Shown here piece by piece: positions 59,240-64,000 of a stretch of 64,000 bases of DNA (position 1 is its first letter; each line of letters opens with the position of its first letter). A program made the position numbers and the translations under genes. Source of the stretch: CAYZED01 sp964477445 (lineage in GTDB: Bacteria; Bacillota; Clostridia; Lutisporales; Lutisporaceae); assembly GCA_964477445.1 (NCBI GenBank), contig CAYZED010000003.1:124001-188000 (forward strand). The letters are read 5' to 3'. The notes under the pieces were generated by a model that was not told the DNA's origin, ran no database searches, and saw only the letters and a program-made list of their open reading frames with translations.

Positions 59240-60093
59240 CAGATAAAAAAGAAAAAGGGAAATTGTTTCTCTGTGGTACACCTATAGGTAATCTCAGTGA
59301 TGCTAGCGAACGATTGAAACGGACTTTGGAAGAAGTTGAACTAATTGCAGCAGAGGACACTCGGGAATCAGTAAAACTTCTGAATTATTTTGAAATAAAA
59401 AACAAACTTTTTAGTTATCATGAACACAATAAAATTGAGGCTGGCGCATATTTAGTTGATAGATTATTAGACGGAATGAATGTTGCGTTGGTTTCTGACG
59501 CGGGAATGCCTGGGATATCAGACCCTGGCGAAGACTTGGTTAAGTTATGCATAGAAAAAGGAATAGAAATTATTCCGATTCCAGGTCCCACCGCTGCTAT
59601 ATCGGCATTAGTTGTTTCTGGACTATCTTGTGAGAGGTTTGTTTTTGAAGGATTTTTGCCTAAAGGGAAAAAAGATCGAAAACAAAGGCTCGAAGAAATT
59701 GTAAATGAAACGAGAACCATGATATTTTATGAGGCGCCACATAGACTTTTGGATTTTTTGAAGGAGATTGAAAAATCGTTTGGGAATAGAAAAATTTCTG
59801 TTTCAAGAGAGATTACAAAGAAATTCGAGGAATGTCGAAGAGGTCGAATTGATGAGATAATAGCATATTTTGATGAAAAAGGTGTGCGTGGAGAATTTGT
59901 TATAATAGTCGAAGGAAATCAGGAAAATCCGATTGAAATATTTAAAAAAAGATGGGATAATATAAGCGTTGAGGATCACGTCGCTATTTATATAAGAGAG
60001 GGACTCGACAAAAGGGATGCGATTAAGAGAGTCGCTAATGACAGGGGCTTATCAAAAAGGGATATTTATAATTCCTGCATCGACAAAGAATAA
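59236..60093 (+). CDS. rsmI: 16S rRNA (cytidine1402-2'-O)-methyltransferase RsmI
   Basis: A 285-residue tetrapyrrole-methylase-fold enzyme: LFLCGTPIGNLSDASERLK, AAEDTRESVKLLNYF, SDAGMPGISDPGEDLV, PGPTAAISALVVSGL and FEGFLPKGKKDRK. Usual place next to a TrmN6-like gene. The ATGA overlap couples it to the preceding gene. Confidence 0.97.
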   Translation: MTDKKEKGKLFLCGTPIGNLSDASERLKRTLEEVELIAAEDTRESVKLLNYFEIKNKLFSYHEHNKIEAGAYLVDRLLDGMNVALVSDAGMPGISDPGEDLVKLCIEKGIEIIPIPGPTAAISALVVSGLSCERFVFEGFLPKGKKDRKQRLEEIVNETRTMIFYEAPHRLLDFLKEIEKSFGNRKISVSREITKKFEECRRGRIDEIIAYFDEKGVRGEFVIIVEGNQENPIEIFKKRWDNISVEDHVAIYIREGLDKRDAIKRVANDRGLSKRDIYNSCIDKE

Positions 60094-60137
60094 CCGTAAT
60101 AATTAGTGTTGCGGAGTTAAGAGAAAGGAGAATTGAG

Positions 60138-60335
60138 ATGAAATTTACAAAAGATATGACAATTGCTCAGGTTTTGAGAACAAGTCCTGACTCAACAGAA
60201 ATACTCTCCGGCTTTGGGATGCATTGTTTCGGATGTCCAGGCGCTACAGCAGAATCATTAGAACAAGCTGCTCAAGTTCATGGATTTGACGTAGAAGTTT
60301 TATTAGCAGCATTAAATCAAGAAGAACAAAACTAG
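60138..60335 (+). CDS. DUF1858 domain protein
   Basis: A 65-residue protein with KDMTIAQVLRTSPDSTEILSG and the redox-like CxxC in MHCFGCPGATAESLEQAA. The family often occurs alone or attached to hybrid-cluster and other redox proteins; role unknown. AAAGGAG precedes the ATG, and a strong terminator follows. Confidence 0.9.
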   Translation: MKFTKDMTIAQVLRTSPDSTEILSGFGMHCFGCPGATAESLEQAAQVHGFDVEVLLAALNQEEQN

Positions 60336-60349
60336 AGATATTAAAATGT

Positions 60350-60386
60350 AAAAAATGCCTGGGCGAAAGCTCTGGCATTTTTTTTT
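60350..60386 (+). terminator. Terminator after the DUF1858 gene
   Basis: AAAAAATGCC / GGCATTTTTT with an inner GGGC-GAAA-GCTC, followed by more T. Confidence 0.93.
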
Positions 60387-60487
60387 GGGAAAGTAGTTAA
60401 TATTAATCACGTTGACGGATTGCATGAAAACGAATAAAATAGAAATTGGAAATGTTTTTCAAAAATCTAAAGATTGGAGGATAAAAC

Positions 60488-61885
60488 ATGTCGATAGAAT
60501 CAAATCGAATTGAATATAAACTTATCCTTACAGATAAATTCGAAAAAGAAATTGTAGCTTTTTTAAATTATCATGAGGGTGGGATAATTTATATTGGCAT
60601 TGACAAAAATGCTAAAGTCATTGGAGTTGAAGACGCTGATCAACTTCAACTCAAGATAATTGATAGAATTAAAAATAACATATTGCCAAATTCTCTTGGT
60701 CTATTTGACGTTGTTTTGGAGAATCGAGAAGATAAGCCTATAATCAAAATAATCGTTTCAAGTGGGACTGAGAAACCATACTATATTAAAAGTTATGGAA
60801 TGTCTCCAAATGGATGTTATTTGCGTGTTGGGAGCTCCGCACAGCCAATGACAACCTCTATGATTGATGAGATGTATGCAAAGCGTGTTAAAAAAGTCAC
60901 ACTTGGAAATATACCTTCCCCTAGAACAGAACTTACTTTTGAACAGCTCAAAATATATTATGAGGAAAAAGGGCTGAAGCTAGGTGAAAACTTTAAAAGA
61001 AATCTTGATTTGTTGATGACAGATGGCGGATATAATTACATTGCTTATTTGATTTCTGACAGTAATGGAACATCAATAAAAGTTTCAAAATATGCAGGAA
61101 AAGACAAGGTTGATTTAATTGAAAATGAAGAATATGGCTATTGTTCGCTCATAAAAGCCACAAATAGAGTTCTTGACAAGCTAACTGTTGAAAATAAAAC
61201 CTTTGCAAAAATAACATCAAAAGCGCGGCTAGAAAAGAAAATGGTAGATAGTGTTGCTCTTCGAGAAGCGGTTATTAATGCCATTGTTCATAATGATTAT
61301 ACGAGGGAAGTGCCACCTGTTTTTGAAATCTATTCTGATAGAATAACAATTACATCTTATGGCGGTTTAGTTGAAGGATTGACTAAAGAGGATTTTTTGA
61401 GCTGCCTTTCAATGCCTAGAAACAGAGAACTTATGCGCATTTTTAGAGATGTTGATTTAGTTGAGCAACTTGGTTCTGGTATGAGTAGAATTTTGAAGGC
61501 TTATAATGAGAGTATTTTTGAGTTTAAACCTAATTTTTTAATTATTACATTTCCATTTGAAGAGGGATATATTGTCGAACACAATATAGAACATAATGTT
61601 GTAAATGAGATTGATAAAAGAGCAAACTATAAAAAAGCAAGCGGTAAAATAACGAGCGGTAAAAAAGCAAGCGGTAAAAATATGAGCGTCAAATTACCTA
61701 AGCATGCAGATGAATTTATTGAATTTATTAGTCAAAATGGCAAAATAACAAATAGGGATGCGAGAGAACTAACTGGGCTAAGCGAAGCTAGAATAAGGGG
61801 AATATTTCTAGAGTTATGCGATTTGGATATTATCGAATCATTGGGGAGTTATCGCGACAGACATTATATACTAAAAAATTCATAA
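60488..61885 (+). CDS. AlbA/Schlafen-type putative transcriptional regulator with C-terminal winged helix
   Basis: 465 residues. The N-terminal AlbA_2 (Schlafen-like) domain has EYKLILTDKFEKEIVAFLNYHEG (in pieces), GGIIYIGIDKNAKVIGV. A GHKL-type ATP-binding helper domain follows (REAVINAIVHNDYTRE and YGGLVEGLTKEDFL, VEQLGSGMSRIL). A linker carries short repeats (KKASGK, TSGKKASGK, EHNIEHNV), and the last about 60 residues form a winged helix (GKITNRDARELTGLSEARIRGI). COG2865-type proteins of this build are accessory and of unknown target. TGGAGGATAAAAC precedes the ATG. Confidence 0.85.
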   Translation: MSIESNRIEYKLILTDKFEKEIVAFLNYHEGGIIYIGIDKNAKVIGVEDADQLQLKIIDRIKNNILPNSLGLFDVVLENREDKPIIKIIVSSGTEKPYYIKSYGMSPNGCYLRVGSSAQPMTTSMIDEMYAKRVKKVTLGNIPSPRTELTFEQLKIYYEEKGLKLGENFKRNLDLLMTDGGYNYIAYLISDSNGTSIKVSKYAGKDKVDLIENEEYGYCSLIKATNRVLDKLTVENKTFAKITSKARLEKKMVDSVALREAVINAIVHNDYTREVPPVFEIYSDRITITSYGGLVEGLTKEDFLSCLSMPRNRELMRIFRDVDLVEQLGSGMSRILKAYNESIFEFKPNFLIITFPFEEGYIVEHNIEHNVVNEIDKRANYKKASGKITSGKKASGKNMSVKLPKHADEFIEFISQNGKITNRDARELTGLSEARIRGIFLELCDLDIIESLGSYRDRHYILKNS

Positions 61886-61892
61886 ACCGAAC

Positions 61893-61970
61893 TTTACAAA
61901 ACTTCGAAAATAATCAATTTTGTAAAACGAGATTTACAAAATTGACACTTCTGCGCAGTAATGATAATAT
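61893..61970 (+). promoter_or_regulatory. Promoter with overlapping inverted-repeat operator
   Basis: TTGACA (61942-61947), 17-nt spacer, TAATAT (61965-61970). CAATTTTGTAAA / TTTACAAAATTG (61915-61944, 12-bp arms, 6-nt spacer) overlaps the -35. A third TTTACAAAA half-site lies at 61893-61901. This looks like a repressor site controlling the AAA ATPase gene. Confidence 0.7.
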
Positions 61971-62002
61971 GGATTTATAAAAGTTGCAAAGAGGTGAAAT
62001 TG

Positions 62003-63196
62003 ATGATTGAAAGAAAAGAAATCTTGGAAGACCTGATAAACCTTAAGGACAAGAATGTAATAAAGGTAGTAACCGGAATCCGTCGTTGCGGGAAATCAAC
62101 TATATTTGAGTTGTTCCAAAATTACTTAATAGAACATGGGGTAGAAGACAAACAGATAATCACGGTAAACCTCGAAGACGGTGATTTCAGAGATATTAGA
62201 TCATCAAATGAACTATTCGAATATGTAGAAGTCAGAATGATAAAAGATAAGAAAAATTATATATTTCTAGACGAAGTCCAGCAAATAAATAATTTTCAAG
62301 AGGGAGTAGACTGGTTGTATGCAAAAAAGAATGTGGATTTGTATATAACAGGCTCCAACGCTTTTTTATTATCGGGAGAACTCGCAACGCTACTTTCGGG
62401 TAGATATGTCGAAATAAAAATGCTACCGCTCTCATTTAAGGAATATGTTTCGGCATACCCAAATAATAAGAATTTTGCAGAATTATATATGGATTACTTA
62501 CAAAACAGCTCTTTTCCAGGAACGCTTGAACTAGAAAGAAAAAAAGATATCAGAACATATCTTGAAGGCATATATAACACAATTCTTCTAAAAGACATTG
62601 TTACAAGAAAAAAAATATCTGATCCTACATTACTTAAAAGAGTTATAGAATTTATTTTTGATAATATAGGCAATATATGTTCCTCTACGAAGATAGCAAA
62701 TTCTATGACATCTGCTGGTAGAAAGATAAGCGTGCCAACTGTTGAAAGCTATCTTGCCGCTCTGGCTGACAGTTTTATTATTTATAGAGCAGGCAGATAC
62801 GATATAAAAGGAAAAGCATATCTAACAACTGGCTCAAAATACTACGTGGCGGATATTGGACTTCGTTATTACCTTTTGGGCACAAAACATACAGATATGG
62901 GACACATTCTCGAGAATATTGTTTTTCTTGAACTTTTAAGAAGAGGTTATGAGGTTTATATTGGTAAAATAGGTGCTGCCGAGGTTGACTTTATAGCTAT
63001 TAATGAGGAAGGCGAATCATACTACCAGGTAGCTCAAACAGTAATGGAAGAAATGACACTAAAGAGGGAACTCGCATCTTTGGATGCCATAAAAGATCAT
63101 AACCCCAAGTATTTACTTACAATGGACTATGCTCCACATACTTCTCATAATGGCATTAAACAAATGAATGTATTGGAATGGCTGTTGAAGGAGTGA
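62003..63196 (+). CDS. AAA ATPase with DUF4143 domain
   Basis: 397 residues. The N-terminal AAA_14 domain has Walker A VVTGIRRCGKSTIF (about residue 24), Walker B YIFLDEVQQI (about 88) and ITGSNAFLLSGELATLLSGRY; PLSFKEY closes it. The C-terminal DUF4143 domain contains KDIVTRKKI, SYLAALADSFIIYRAGRYD and AEVDFIA, a nuclease-like segment. Frequent accessory gene of unknown role. ATG 62003 with GAGGTG upstream is preferred over an upstream in-frame codon lying inside the promoter. Confidence 0.88.
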   Translation: MIERKEILEDLINLKDKNVIKVVTGIRRCGKSTIFELFQNYLIEHGVEDKQIITVNLEDGDFRDIRSSNELFEYVEVRMIKDKKNYIFLDEVQQINNFQEGVDWLYAKKNVDLYITGSNAFLLSGELATLLSGRYVEIKMLPLSFKEYVSAYPNNKNFAELYMDYLQNSSFPGTLELERKKDIRTYLEGIYNTILLKDIVTRKKISDPTLLKRVIEFIFDNIGNICSSTKIANSMTSAGRKISVPTVESYLAALADSFIIYRAGRYDIKGKAYLTTGSKYYVADIGLRYYLLGTKHTDMGHILENIVFLELLRRGYEVYIGKIGAAEVDFIAINEEGESYYQVAQTVMEEMTLKRELASLDAIKDHNPKYLLTMDYAPHTSHNGIKQMNVLEWLLKE

Positions 63197-63347
63197 GATT
63201 ATTTTCATTGCAGTATTTACTTATTGGCTAATGCCTCTTCTGATAAAATAGGTTTGCCTAAATGTATTTGATATGAAGCAAATCCTTGACTATGAGAAAA
63301 TAATATCGCCACATCACTACAATATATCTAATTATTAGGAGAAAAAA

Positions 63348-63872
63348 ATGAAAAACAAAAAATGGACACTAATAACTGTCGTTTCGATAACTGTTTTAAT
63401 CCTGTGCATATTCGGATATAACATTTATCAGAATAGCTTAATAAAAGATAGCTATGTAACACTAACAAATCATAATAATGTCTATACTGATACAAACTTT
63501 GATTTTTCGATCTCTTTTCCAGAGGAATGGAGCTACAAAATTGATGATGTTATTAAACCCACAGCAGAAAGAGAAGGCAGTCCTGATGGAGGAATTATGA
63601 TCTACGTCAATAAAGAAAAAAGCGAAAGAATATATGTAAAAGGTTCCCTTGGTCAAATAGGAATTAAATTAGATGATTTTTCAACTAAGAAATTTAAAGC
63701 CAATTCTGGACTTACTGGCAATTTATATAGACGAATTAGCAAAGAAAAAATTGAAGAATACTTGATTTCAAGTGATGAATTTCATATGGTATATATTTAT
63801 ATGGACATTAATAAATATAGTAAATATGAAAATCAGATTACTGAAGTTTTGAAAAGCTTAGAGATAAGATAA
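63348..63872 (+). CDS. Membrane-anchored hypothetical protein
   Basis: 174 residues. An N-terminal membrane helix (LITVVSITVLILCIFGYNIY, residues 8-27) is followed by an extracytoplasmic domain containing FDFSISFPEEWSYKIDD, a PsbP/lipoprotein-like beta motif seen in many secreted Firmicutes proteins, and VLKSLEIR at the end. No Cys lipobox. AGGAG precedes the ATG. Function unknown. Confidence 0.75.
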   Translation: MKNKKWTLITVVSITVLILCIFGYNIYQNSLIKDSYVTLTNHNNVYTDTNFDFSISFPEEWSYKIDDVIKPTAEREGSPDGGIMIYVNKEKSERIYVKGSLGQIGIKLDDFSTKKFKANSGLTGNLYRRISKEKIEEYLISSDEFHMVYIYMDINKYSKYENQITEVLKSLEIR

Positions 63873-63923
63873 AAAAATACTATGAAATAAATCTTTTCTG
63901 CAAATTATATTATTACCACATTT

Positions 63924-63986
63924 TTGCCGAAAGACCCTTGAAACATGCCGAAAAGTTTTCGGCATGTTTCAAGGGTCTTTCGGCAA
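63924..63986. repeat. Perfect 63-nt palindrome
   Basis: 31-bp arms around a single central G. Each arm starts TTGCCGAAAGACCCTTGAAA and ends CATGCCGAAAA, so TGCCGAAA occurs twice per arm. No T-run follows on either strand. Confidence 0.93.
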
Positions 63987-64000
63987 GTGACTATTGCAAA

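Overview
The window is low-GC DNA (roughly one third G+C by eye) from a Gram-positive, amino-acid-fermenting anaerobe, most likely a member of Clostridia. The evidence is a T-box riboswitch, the gene order dnaA-dnaN-rlbA-recF-remB-gyrB-gyrA facing rpmH-rnpA-yidD-yidC-khpB-mnmE-mnmG-rsmG-parA-parB, the block metG-tatD-yabE-rnmV-rsmA, veg, AbrB, a BMP-type nucleoside ABC transporter, arginine deiminase pathway genes, a single-chain Fe-S serine dehydratase and several DUF families common in Clostridia. The chromosomal replication origin lies here, around dnaA (about 20.65-22.45 kb), and most genes on either side point away from it.

Layout, left to right. 0-3.1 kb: a tryptophan operon on the minus strand with promoter, T-box (UGG specifier), fused anthranilate synthase TrpEG and the start of trpB, cut by the window edge. 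3.1-8.6 kb: a small ferredoxin-like protein and a four-gene nucleoside ABC importer, with a terminator between the binding-protein gene and the rest. 8.7-10.6 kb: an IS1634-type insertion sequence flanked by two diverged copies of a hairpin repeat. 10.8-13.2 kb: DegV, a C_GCAxxG_C_C protein and a degenerate HD-GYP protein. 13.3-22.2 kb: gyrA, gyrB, remB, recF, rlbA, dnaN, dnaA. 22.4-33.9 kb: the rpmH-to-parB arm, a cysteine desulfurase-like enzyme and a DUF4446 protein. There are two perfect parS sites, one inside mnmG and one directly after parA. 34-40.3 kb: a TetR regulator divergent from an M24 peptidase, serine dehydratase and amidohydrolase cluster, then an XRE regulator and AbrB. 40.7-51.1 kb: metG-tatD, an HDOD response regulator, yabE-rnmV-rsmA, rodA, fhs (minus strand) and veg. 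51.4-56.5 kb: arcA, argF, arcC and a uracil/xanthine permease. 56.7-60.4 kb: ispE, a GntR regulator, a TrmN6-like methyltransferase, rsmI and a DUF1858 protein. 60.4-64 kb: accessory genes (AlbA/Schlafen-type regulator, AAA ATPase with DUF4143, a membrane-anchored hypothetical protein) ending in a perfect 63-nt palindrome.

The most unusual structure is the parA-parB intergenic region (about 30.05-31.06 kb). It is packed with a family of roughly 100-nt nested palindromes. Their stems differ between copies but stay paired, while one loop (GCCATAGT) and one linker are conserved. A related fragment lies at 39.2 kb on the other strand. This suggests a dispersed structured repeat, MITE-like or a structured RNA/DNA element, that has accumulated next to parS. 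The last copy lies just upstream of parB and would supply a spurious N-terminus if the ATG at 31007 were chosen.

Metabolically the window points to amino-acid catabolism: arginine to ornithine, carbamoyl phosphate and ATP; serine to pyruvate; peptide and dipeptide hydrolysis; and formate activation by Fhs. Tryptophan synthesis is under T-box control. No rRNA, tRNA or CRISPR array was seen.
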